Source of the DNA: Opitutaceae bacterium
Lineage (GTDB): Bacteria; Verrucomicrobiota; Verrucomicrobiia; Opitutales; Opitutaceae
NCBI GenBank assembly: GCA_003168315.1
Contig: PMSP01000128.1
Location: 1 to 6,730 of the forward strand
Reading direction: 5' to 3'
Length of the DNA: 6,730 nucleotides
Part shown: positions 1 through 5,150 of the stretch, in pieces
Layout of the letters: each line of letters starts with the position of its first letter
Position numbering within the stretch: the first letter of the stretch is position 1
Made by a program: the position numbers and the translations under genes
Notes under the pieces: model-generated
Databases searched by the model: none
Told to the model about the DNA's origin: nothing
Seen by the model: the letters and a program-made list of their open reading frames with translations, nothing else

Positions 1-292
1 AGAGGATGACCTTTATCGGGGTCGGCATGTCCCCCCAGAAGGATTCGGGAAGGACGGACAGCCGGGCCGCGGTGTCCTTCTGGAGCGCCTGCGCATAGTC
101 GAGCGTGAAGGTCTCGGGGCAGCGCGAGAGGATCTCGAAGCCGGGCACCTCCAGGTACCGCCACGAGTTGCCGCTCGAGGCCTCGACGAACACGGGGTCG
201 AGCCTCGTGACCTCGTCCGCAGCCCCCGCGGACCGCGGCGCCGCGGCCAGAAGGAGGAACGGGATGACCCGCAATGAAGGGCGCGCGCGCAC
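1..292 (-). CDS. Exported protein of unknown function, N-terminal 97 residues (gene runs off the left edge)
   Basis: The frame is open from a GTG at 292-290 to the window edge, so only the N-terminus is present. Residues 1-25 look like a Sec signal peptide: Arg at 2, 4 and 8, a hydrophobic stretch VIPFLLLAAAP, then AGA before ADE as a plausible cleavage site. The visible mature part includes VFVEASSGNSWRYLEVPGFE, followed by EILSRCPET and later PESFWGDMPTPIKVIL. From memory, exported uncharacterised proteins of Opitutales carry a similar 'W-x-Y...VPGFE-[IV]-L-[ST]-R' segment; this is recollection, not a search. No catalytic motif can be named. A TTG at codon 7 is an alternative start. No good Shine-Dalgarno precedes the GTG, which begins one base after the stop of the permease-like relic at 294-362, so translation may be coupled. 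Codon third positions are mostly G/C, which supports this frame. Confidence 0.72.
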   Translation of the reverse strand, partial: MRARPSLRVIPFLLLAAAPRSAGAADEVTRLDPVFVEASSGNSWRYLEVPGFEILSRCPETFTLDYAQALQKDTAARLSVLPESFWGDMPTPIKVIL

Positions 293-293
293 G

Positions 294-362
294 CTATTCC
301 GCCCGGAGCCCCACGACCGCGAAACCCGGGTTCTTTGCCAGCTGGCGCAGGGCGTACTTCAT
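294..362 (-). pseudogene. 22-codon relic resembling the N-terminus of a MacB/FtsX-family ABC permease
   Basis: An ATG at 362-360 opens a frame reading MKYALRQLAKNPGFAVV, then GLRAE and a TAG at 296-294. The first 14-17 residues match, from memory, the very conserved start of MacB-like 'ADOP' permeases (M-[KR]-x-A-[LF]-R-Q-L-x-K-N-P-G-F-[TA]), which are numerous in Verrucomicrobiota and Acidobacteriota. The family normally continues into a hydrophobic 'TAVAVLTLALGIGANTAIF'-like first membrane segment of a protein of roughly 400 or more residues; here nothing of that follows in any minus-strand frame. I infer a truncated remnant whose 5' end now sits in front of the exported-protein gene. Alternatives are a short leader ORF or chance similarity. 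No strong Shine-Dalgarno is visible. Confidence 0.5.
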
Positions 363-524
363 TGGGTGGCGTCTGCCGGGCCAACCCGGGCTAGGCGGGG
401 ACCGCGGCCCCACCAGAAGCCTGAAACCTGCGCGGCCCGCAAGCCGGAACCCGGCCCGCGCGGAGCGCGCCGGCGGGGCCGATCGGGATTGCGCCGGATT
501 CCCGCCGCCCAATCCTCTTGACCC

Positions 525-1652
525 GTGACCAGCATCGAGCTCCTCGTCGTCCTGCTGCTCCTCGTGATGGCGGTGCCCGACGTCTGCACCTGGCTGCGCC
601 GCCCCGCGCTCGCATACCCCGCCTACGTGTGCTTCGGCCTGGTCGTCGGGCCGCTCATCCGGCCCGAGGTGGGCAGCCTGCTCCGGGAGGCCGGGGAGAT
701 CGGCTTCGTCCTCCTCCTCTTTGAGGTCGGGATGGAGATAGACATCCCCATCTGGCGCGAGCTGGGGCGGCCGCTGCGCTACCTCCTGCGCTGGCTCCTG
801 CCGCAATACCCCTTCCTTCTCGCGCTGTCCCGGCTGGCCGGCCTGCCGTGGCTCGAATCCTTTGTCGCCGCCGCGGCGCTCAGCGCCTGCTCGGTCGGCA
901 TGGCGCATGCCGCGTGGAAGGAATACCCGGGGCTCGAGGGCGCCGCGCGGCCCTTCGTCCTGCACGTCATGGTGCTTCTCGAGGTCCTTGCGGTCGTCCT
1001 TCTCGCGGTCGAGACGGCCGTCCTCGGCCACACCCCGACCTGGCTCGTCGGGGCGAAGCTCGCCGGGATGGCCCTCGTCATCTACACGTGCAGCCGGATC
1101 GGCGTCCACGTGACGAAGGTCCTGCAGACCGTGCTCCAGCGGACGACGCGCTGGAGGCTCCACTTCGTGACGCTGCTCGTCCTCGCCGTCTGCGCGGTGG
1201 GCGAGCGCTTCGGGCTCTCCGGGCCGAAGACCGCGTTCTTCCTCGGCCTCTTCTCCAGCCGCGTTCGCCACAAGGGGCGCAACCTGGAGGACTACATGGC
1301 GCCCATCAGCCGCCGGTTCCTGATCCCCCTCTTCTTCACGTCGCTGGGGACCCAGGTGCCCCTGGGCGAGCTGATCTCGTCGACCGGCCTCCTGGCGGTC
1401 GCCTCCGGGGGCCTCATCATCATCGGCAGGCACTTCCTCCACGAGCGGTTCGCCCCGACCGGGGGCGATGAGAACACCTACCTGCTCCTCTGCCCGAACT
1501 TCACCCTCGTCGCCCTCGCCGCCAACTCGCTCCTCCTGCAGTCGCAGGAGCCGGATATGGCCGCCTGGATCCTCATCACGGGGCTCGTGATGACGATATT
1601 TGCCGTGGCGTCCCTGCCCTCAAGGGAGCGGGCCGTCCCGGCTCCCGCATGA
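525..1652 (+). CDS. CPA2-type cation/proton antiporter (KefB/KefC-like membrane domain only)
   Basis: This 375-residue, strongly hydrophobic protein probably exchanges a monovalent cation for protons across the inner membrane. It follows the CPA2 (Na+/H+ exchanger, PF00999) layout: a short first helix, AYVCFGLVVGPLIRPE (33-48, like the family's 'G-x-L-L-G-P'), GFVLLLFEVGMEID (60-73, like 'LLFLIGLELD'), ALSACSVGMA (118-127), LLEVLAVVLL (151-160), FFLGLFSSRVRHKGRNLEDY (238-257) and LIPLFFTSLGTQVPLGEL (266-283, like 'LFFISVGMSIDL'). About 10-12 membrane segments are likely. It stops after the transport domain, so the TrkA-N/RCK regulatory domain of true KefB/C is absent. The family's 'LLQD' at the ion site reads LLEV (151-154), so the usual Asp is missing. 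The GTG start gives a complete first helix but has no visible Shine-Dalgarno; an internal ATG at 567 is less likely. It may be co-transcribed with the downstream genes. The ion is not predictable. Confidence 0.85.
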   Translation: MTSIELLVVLLLLVMAVPDVCTWLRRPALAYPAYVCFGLVVGPLIRPEVGSLLREAGEIGFVLLLFEVGMEIDIPIWRELGRPLRYLLRWLLPQYPFLLALSRLAGLPWLESFVAAAALSACSVGMAHAAWKEYPGLEGAARPFVLHVMVLLEVLAVVLLAVETAVLGHTPTWLVGAKLAGMALVIYTCSRIGVHVTKVLQTVLQRTTRWRLHFVTLLVLAVCAVGERFGLSGPKTAFFLGLFSSRVRHKGRNLEDYMAPISRRFLIPLFFTSLGTQVPLGELISSTGLLAVASGGLIIIGRHFLHERFAPTGGDENTYLLLCPNFTLVALAANSLLLQSQEPDMAAWILITGLVMTIFAVASLPSRERAVPAPA

Positions 1653-1726
1653 GCATGCGCGCCTTTGCGGTCGACCGGGGCCCGGCCCCGCCCAAGGATC
1701 GGGCCCATCCCAGGACCCTGACGTGA
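1649..1726 (+). CDS. Possible 25-codon ORF bridging the antiporter and metallopeptidase genes
   Basis: ATG at 1649-1651 overlaps the antiporter's TGA (ATGA), and the frame's own TGA at 1724-1726 overlaps the GTG start of the metallopeptidase gene (GTGA). The peptide begins MSMRAFAVDRGPAPPKDR, is Pro- and charge-rich and has no membrane segment. The double 4-base overlap is the usual shape of translational coupling, and the ORF would carry ribosomes across the 70-base gap. However, any GTGA start creates a TGA by itself, the DNA is very GC-rich, and no homologue is known to me. It could be chance or a purely regulatory coupling ORF. Confidence 0.3.
   Translation: MSMRAFAVDRGPAPPKDRAHPRTLT
1712..1715 (+). 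promoter_or_regulatory. Probable Shine-Dalgarno (AGGA) fixing the metallopeptidase start
   Basis: AGGA lies 7 bases before the GTG at 1723. It supports that start over the in-frame ATG at 1600, which would lie inside the antiporter gene and add about 41 low-complexity residues unrelated to the family. Confidence 0.45.
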
Positions 1727-2478
1727 CCGACGAGCGACAGCAGGATTTTTTCGGGCAGTTTGCGCCTTCACCCGGCGTCCACCGTGCGCCGCCCGCGGCT
1801 GGCGACGGGCCGCGGGAGGAGATCGTCTTCCGCCGGAGCGCGAGCGCCCGCAACTACCGGCTTTCCCTCGGTCGCGACGGGGTGGCCGTCGCGACGATCC
1901 CCGCGCGCGGCTCGCTGCGCGAGGCCGAGCGGTTCGTCGACCGCAACCGCGGCTGGCTCGAGCGGGCCCGCGAGAGGCAGAAGCGCCGGCCGCGGGCGGC
2001 CGACACCTGGTCCCTCGGGACGTCGGTCCTCTGGCGCGGCGCCTTTGCGGAGATCCGCGCCGCGGCCGCCGGCGACAGGCCGTCGGTGTGCCTGGGGGCG
2101 GACGTCTTCCGGGTGCCCCGGCTGGACGGCGACCTGCGGGCGGTCCTCGAGGCCCGCTTTGTCCGGCTTGCCAAGGTGGAGCTGCCGGCGCGCGCCTGGG
2201 AACTGTCCGCGCAGACGCGCATGAACGTCACGCGGGTCTCGGTCCGCGACCAGCGCTCCCGCTGGGGGTCATGCACCGCGGCGGGGGTCATCTCGCTCAA
2301 CTGGAGGCTCATCCTCACCCCGGAGCTGGTGCGCGACTACATCATCCACCATGAGCTCATGCACCTGAGGGAGATGAACCACTCGGCCCGCTTCTGGGCC
2401 TGCGTGGAGGAGGTTTTCCCCGCATGGCGGGAGGCCGAGGCGTGGATCAAGCGCAACGGCGGATATGCCGGGCTCTGA
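1723..2478 (+). CDS. YgjP-like zinc metallopeptidase (DUF45/PF01863, M48-type HExxH)
   Basis: This 251-residue protein is probably a soluble cytoplasmic metalloprotease or metallohydrolase; substrates of the family are not established. The N-terminal part (33-82, from EEIVFRRSASARNYRLSL to RFVDRNRGWLE) matches the family's beta-rich front end and its 'fv..nr.Wl' helix. The C-terminal part carries the diagnostic elements in order: RWGSC (180-184), GVISLNWRLILTPELVRDYI (188-207), the zinc motif H210-E211-L-M-H214, third ligand H220 in NHSARFW (219-225), and a closing VFPAWREAEAWI. All three His ligands and the catalytic Glu are present. Length suits the family (E. coli YgjP is about 170 residues; many homologues are 230-250). 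The start is GTG at 1723, chosen for the AGGA before it and the family's length. The first 30 residues are poorly conserved-looking and Pro-rich. It lies 70 bases after the antiporter, possibly in one operon. Confidence 0.9.
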   Translation: MTDERQQDFFGQFAPSPGVHRAPPAAGDGPREEIVFRRSASARNYRLSLGRDGVAVATIPARGSLREAERFVDRNRGWLERARERQKRRPRAADTWSLGTSVLWRGAFAEIRAAAAGDRPSVCLGADVFRVPRLDGDLRAVLEARFVRLAKVELPARAWELSAQTRMNVTRVSVRDQRSRWGSCTAAGVISLNWRLILTPELVRDYIIHHELMHLREMNHSARFWACVEEVFPAWREAEAWIKRNGGYAGL

Positions 2479-2527
2479 GGGAACGAACGGAATGGGGGCG
2501 TGTCGTAGAGGCCGGTAACCGCTCCCG

Positions 2528-2758
2528 ATGGCAAAGAAATCAGACAACCCGCCGTTTCCCGGCGTGGCGCAGCAGAGGCCGAGGCTCCCCGCGAGGAAGG
2601 CGAGGCTGATCGTGCGCTCGCTGGCGAAGAGCACGGTCCTCGCCGCCGGCTTCGCGGTCACGCAGCTCTCGATTCCCGAGGTCGACTCGAGGTTCCAGGT
2701 GTTCGACCCGACGCTCGTCGACCGCCTGCAGGCGCCGATCACCCGCTACCACGAGTAG
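2528..2758 (+). CDS. 76-residue basic protein of unknown function
   Basis: I do not recognise this protein. It begins MAKKSDNPPFPGVAQQRPRL, is rich in Arg and Lys in the first 35 residues (net positive), and then has one weakly hydrophobic stretch STVLAAGFAVTQLSI (35-49) followed by an acidic, mixed tail ending ITRYHE. The hydrophobic stretch is short for a membrane helix, so peripheral membrane attachment is only a guess. Third codon positions are almost all G or C after the first few codons, like its neighbours, which supports real coding. It lies 49 bases after the metallopeptidase on the same strand, so it may be the last gene of that transcript. A GAGG at 2508-2511 is too far from the ATG to be a good ribosome site. 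It ends 3 bases from the opposing FKBP stop. Confidence 0.6.
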   Translation: MAKKSDNPPFPGVAQQRPRLPARKARLIVRSLAKSTVLAAGFAVTQLSIPEVDSRFQVFDPTLVDRLQAPITRYHE

Positions 2759-2761
2759 CCG

Positions 2762-3295
2762 TCAGTGGAAGTCGACCAGTTCCACGTCGAACACGAGCGT
2801 CGCGCGCGGCGGGATCGTCGGGGGGTTGCCCGCGTCGCCGTAGCCCAGCCAGTACGGGATGATCAGCGTGCGCTTCGCGCCCCTTGGCATCGTGAGGAAC
2901 GCCTCGTCCCAGCCCGGGATCACCTTGCCGACGCCGACCTGCACCCTGAAGGGGCCGCCGTGCGCGCTTGAGTTGTCGAACGGCGTGCCGTCAAGGAGCC
3001 GGCCGAAGTAGTTCACGACGATCGTGTCGCCGATCCTGGGCGTCGCCTTGCCGACGCCCGGGTCGTGCTCCATGTACATGAGCCCCGACTTCGTCGTGTA
3101 GGCGGTCGGGAAATCCTTCCTGATCAGGCCGGCGTCCGCGGACGACAGCTGGGGCGAGGTCTCCGCCATCGCGGCCCTCATCGCGCTGTTGATCGGCTCC
3201 CCTGGGTTCTTGCTCGCGAGCATGCCGGAGCGCACGACGATCGCCAGCGTCAGGAGGACGACGCCGAGGAGGACGAGGTAGAATTTGCTCCGCAT
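2762..3295 (-). CDS. Membrane-anchored FKBP-type peptidyl-prolyl cis-trans isomerase
   Basis: This 177-residue protein catalyses cis-trans isomerisation of Xaa-Pro bonds, most likely in the periplasm. Residues 1-27 form an uncleaved-looking signal anchor (MRSKFYLVLLGVVLLTLAIV), followed by a linker (28-85) and a single FKBP domain (about 86-177). By eye against FKBP12, the active-site residues are present: Y96 in VNYFG, F106-D107 in GTPFDNS, F116 in GPFRV, V125-I126 and W129 in GKVIPGWDEA, Y152 in WLGYGDAG and F169 in LVFDVELVDF. The domain reads through the canonical 'G...IPP.A.LVFDVEL' end, so it is complete. The frame is open further upstream to 3466, but the ATG at 3295 gives a typical anchor and avoids running into the divergent transporter gene. 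No obvious Shine-Dalgarno. It is divergent from the ABC exporter and shares its upstream region, including a 10-base inverted repeat. Confidence 0.92.
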   Translation of the reverse strand: MRSKFYLVLLGVVLLTLAIVVRSGMLASKNPGEPINSAMRAAMAETSPQLSSADAGLIRKDFPTAYTTKSGLMYMEHDPGVGKATPRIGDTIVVNYFGRLLDGTPFDNSSAHGGPFRVQVGVGKVIPGWDEAFLTMPRGAKRTLIIPYWLGYGDAGNPPTIPPRATLVFDVELVDFH

Positions 3296-3398
3296 GGGGT
3301 TGCCGGATGGACCAAAGGCACGGCCCGCGGGATGGCAACACGCCATTTCGGGAAAAGACATGTTGCCATCGTCGCCGCGGTCGCTTTCACAAGCGGCC
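3296..3398. promoter_or_regulatory. Divergent intergenic region between FKBP and ABC exporter genes
   Basis: About 103 bases separate the two proposed start codons and must hold, or overlap, the promoters for both transcripts. No convincing -35/-10 pair stands out in either direction. The main visible structure is the inverted repeat at 3331-3370. If the exporter ATPase starts at the in-frame ATG at 3360 instead of 3399, the repeat's right arm overlaps its first codons. Confidence 0.4.
3331..3370. repeat. Perfect 10-base inverted repeat with 20-base spacer in the divergent promoter region
   Basis: GATGGCAACA at 3331-3340 is the exact reverse complement of TGTTGCCATC at 3361-3370. The left arm also has a competing local partner: ATGGC (3332-3336) can pair with GCCAT (3342-3346). 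The arms are spaced so as to lie on one DNA face about three turns apart, which would suit a dimeric or looping regulator; alternatively, in RNA, they form a long-loop hairpin near the exporter's start. No regulator is encoded in the window. Confidence 0.5.
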
Positions 3399-4358
3399 AT
3401 GTCGACCGCCCCGTCCCCTGCCGCAGACGCCGCGACCGCGGCCGTCGACGTCCGGGCCCTCGTCAAGAACTACGGGAAGGTCGAGGCGCTCCGGGGGGTC
3501 GACATCGAGGTGGGGCAGGGCGAGATGTTCGCTCTCCTGGGCCCGAACGGCGCGGGCAAGACCACTTTATTCTCGATCCTCGCGACCCTGCGGGCGCCCA
3601 CCTCGGGCGCCGCGCGGGTCCTCGGGCTCGACGTCGTCTCCGACCGCGACGCGATCCGGCGCCAGATGGGCATCGTCTTCCAGGAGCCCGCCATCGAGCA
3701 GAGGCTGAGCGGCCGCGACAACCTCATGCTGATGGGCCTCCTGTACGGGCTCTCGATGGCGGCGGCGAAGCGCCGCGCCGGCGAAATCCTGGCGCAGCTC
3801 GGGATAGCGGACTCGGCCGACCGGCTCGCGAAGCAGCTCTCCGGGGGCCAGCGCCGCAAGCTCGAGCTCGCCCGCGCGCTCGTCACCGATCCCCGGATCC
3901 TGTTCCTGGACGAGGCGACGCTCGGGCTCGACGTCGACGCCCGGCGGATGTTCTGGGCGCAGGTGCGCGGGCTCGCCGACTCCGGGAAGACCGTGTTCTT
4001 CACGACGCACTACATGGAGGAGGCCGAGGCGGCCGACCGGATCGCCCTCATCGACTCCGGGCGCATCGTGGCGCTCGGCACGCCGACCGAGCTCAAGGCG
4101 CGGGTGGGGGGCGGGATCGTCAAGCTTAGGACGGACGACGACGGGCGCGCCCGCACCTGGCTGAGGGAGCGCGGCTTCTCCCCGGAGGAGGGGGGCCAGG
4201 GGATCACCCTCGTCCACACGGACCCCGCCGCGATACTCCCGGACCTCCTTCGAAACCTGCCGGTTCGGGTCGACCGGGCGGAGGTCCACGCCCCGAGCCT
4301 CGAGGACGTCTTCCTCAAGCTGACGGGCCGCGGGCTCGAGGGGGGGAACAAGCCATGA
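3399..4358 (+). CDS. ABC transporter ATP-binding protein, DrrA-type (ABC-2 exporter)
   Basis: This 319-residue cytoplasmic ATPase should drive export by the permease encoded next. All nucleotide-binding motifs are visible: Walker A GPNGAGKTT (48-56), Q-loop Q95 in IVFQEP, signature LSGGQ (147-151), Walker B ILFLDE (167-172), D-loop LGLD (175-178) and switch H204 in FTTHYMEEAE. The Walker B neighbourhood reads DEATLGLD instead of the usual DEPTxGLD. A C-terminal accessory region of about 85 residues ends in PSLEDVFLKLTGRGLE, typical of DrrA/NodI-like ATPases. I chose ATG 3399 (MSTAPSPAAD, then VDVRALVKNYGKVEALRGV) because the preceding residues look unrelated to the family; ATG 3360, with GGGAAAAG ahead of it, is a real alternative adding 13 residues. 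Its stop overlaps the permease ATG. The substrate cannot be read from sequence; drug, lipid or polysaccharide export are all known for this class. Confidence 0.93.
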   Translation: MSTAPSPAADAATAAVDVRALVKNYGKVEALRGVDIEVGQGEMFALLGPNGAGKTTLFSILATLRAPTSGAARVLGLDVVSDRDAIRRQMGIVFQEPAIEQRLSGRDNLMLMGLLYGLSMAAAKRRAGEILAQLGIADSADRLAKQLSGGQRRKLELARALVTDPRILFLDEATLGLDVDARRMFWAQVRGLADSGKTVFFTTHYMEEAEAADRIALIDSGRIVALGTPTELKARVGGGIVKLRTDDDGRARTWLRERGFSPEEGGQGITLVHTDPAAILPDLLRNLPVRVDRAEVHAPSLEDVFLKLTGRGLEGGNKP

Positions 4359-5137
4359 TGCGCGCCATCTTCGCGATCGTCGTCCTCGACCTGAAGCGGT
4401 TCTGGATAGACCGGGCGCGCCTGGTCGCCGGGCTGATCCAGCCCCTCCTCTACCTCTTCGTCCTCGGCGCCGGGATCGGGGCCAGCTCCCGGATGGGCGG
4501 CGGCGACTACCGGCGCTTCATCTTCCCCGGGACGATGGGCCTCTCTCTGCTCTTCTCGGCGACCTTCGCGGCCATCACGATCGTCTTCGACCGCCAGATC
4601 GGGTTCTTCAAGGCGGTCCTGGTGGCGCCCGTCCCGCGCTCCGCGATCGCGCTCGGCAAGATCGTCGCGGGCGCGCTCCAGTCGTTCGCGCAGGGCCTGA
4701 TCCTCCTGCCGTTCGCGCCGCTCGCAGGCGCGCCGCTCAGCCCCCTCCAGGGCCTCGAGATGGTGGGCGCCATGGCGCTCGCCTCCCTCACCTTCTCGTC
4801 GATCGGCGTCGGCTTCGCCTGCCGCTTCAGCTCGACGACCGTCTTCCCGATCGTGAGCAACGCCGTCCTCCTGCCGATGTTCTTCCTCTCGGGCGGCCTC
4901 TACCCGCTGGCAAACGCGCCGAGGTGGATGCAGGTCGCGGCGCACTTCGACCCGGTCGCCTACGCGGTCGACCTCATGCGCGGGGCCGTGCTGGGGAGGT
5001 TCTACTTCCCGGTTGCGCTTTCCCTGGGCGCCCTCGCGCTCACGATATTCCTCCTCGCCTGGGCGGCCGTCCGGGTCTTCAACCGGGGCGAGGACGACTC
5101 GAGCCTGGGGGCGACCAACTTCAACTGGCGGCGGTAG
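4355..5137 (+). CDS. ABC-2 type transporter permease, DrrB-type
   Basis: This 260-residue inner-membrane protein is the permease partner of the ATPase just upstream; a homodimer with two ATPases is the expected complex. About six hydrophobic segments are seen, near 22-42, 60-78, 104-126, 133-155, 164-186 and 220-241. Family hallmarks are present: RFIFPGTMGLSLLFSATFAA (54-73), RQIGFFKAVLVAPVPRSAIA (80-99), the cytoplasmic loop typical of ABC-2 permeases, and FFLSGGLYPLANAP (176-189) followed by WMQVAAHFDPVAYAVDLMRG. The length is normal (about 250-280). The ATG overlaps the ATPase stop as ATGA, and a G-rich run (near 4339-4347) lies upstream at ribosome-site distance, so translation is likely coupled. 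The C-terminus ends DDSSLGATNFNWRR, a charged cytoplasmic tail. A 6-bp stem-loop spans its stop codon. Confidence 0.93.
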   Translation: MMRAIFAIVVLDLKRFWIDRARLVAGLIQPLLYLFVLGAGIGASSRMGGGDYRRFIFPGTMGLSLLFSATFAAITIVFDRQIGFFKAVLVAPVPRSAIALGKIVAGALQSFAQGLILLPFAPLAGAPLSPLQGLEMVGAMALASLTFSSIGVGFACRFSSTTVFPIVSNAVLLPMFFLSGGLYPLANAPRWMQVAAHFDPVAYAVDLMRGAVLGRFYFPVALSLGALALTIFLLAWAAVRVFNRGEDDSSLGATNFNWRR

Positions 5138-5142
5138 CCGCC
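5127..5142. terminator. GC-only stem-loop across the permease stop codon, between convergent genes
   Basis: GGCGGC (5127-5132), loop GGTA, GCCGCC (5137-5142) forms a perfect 6-bp stem whose loop and right arm contain the TAG (5135-5137). Only 13 bases separate the permease from the opposing pilin gene. No T-run follows on either strand, so this is not a classical intrinsic terminator; it could slow transcription or protect the mRNA end. Confidence 0.25.
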
Positions 5143-5150
5143 GGCCCCGG

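Noticed and set aside
274..528. Plus-strand open frame ending in GTGA at the antiporter start
   Set aside because: Low-complexity Arg/Pro/Ala translation opposite the exported protein and relic; the overlap arises automatically because the antiporter starts GTGA.
363..1442. Long minus-strand open frame opposite the antiporter, continuous with the permease-like relic
   Set aside because: Its translation is Glu/Arg/Gly-rich low complexity typical of the antisense of a GC-rich gene; only its last 22 codons resemble a real family, and those start at their own ATG.
1676..1688. GGGGC-CCG-GCCCC palindrome after the antiporter as a terminator
   Set aside because: Loop of three, no T-run, and such palindromes are expected in DNA this GC-rich.
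1600..1722. Longer metallopeptidase start at ATG 1600
   Set aside because: It would overlap the antiporter by 53 bases and add Pro/Gly-rich residues unlike the family; GTG 1723 has an AGGA at good distance.
3296..3466. N-terminal extension of the FKBP gene
   Set aside because: It would overlap the ATPase gene's start and put about 57 residues ahead of a clear signal anchor.
3065..4129. Long plus-strand open frame overlapping FKBP and the ATPase
   Set aside because: Arg/Gly/Pro-rich shadow of two well-recognised genes in other frames.
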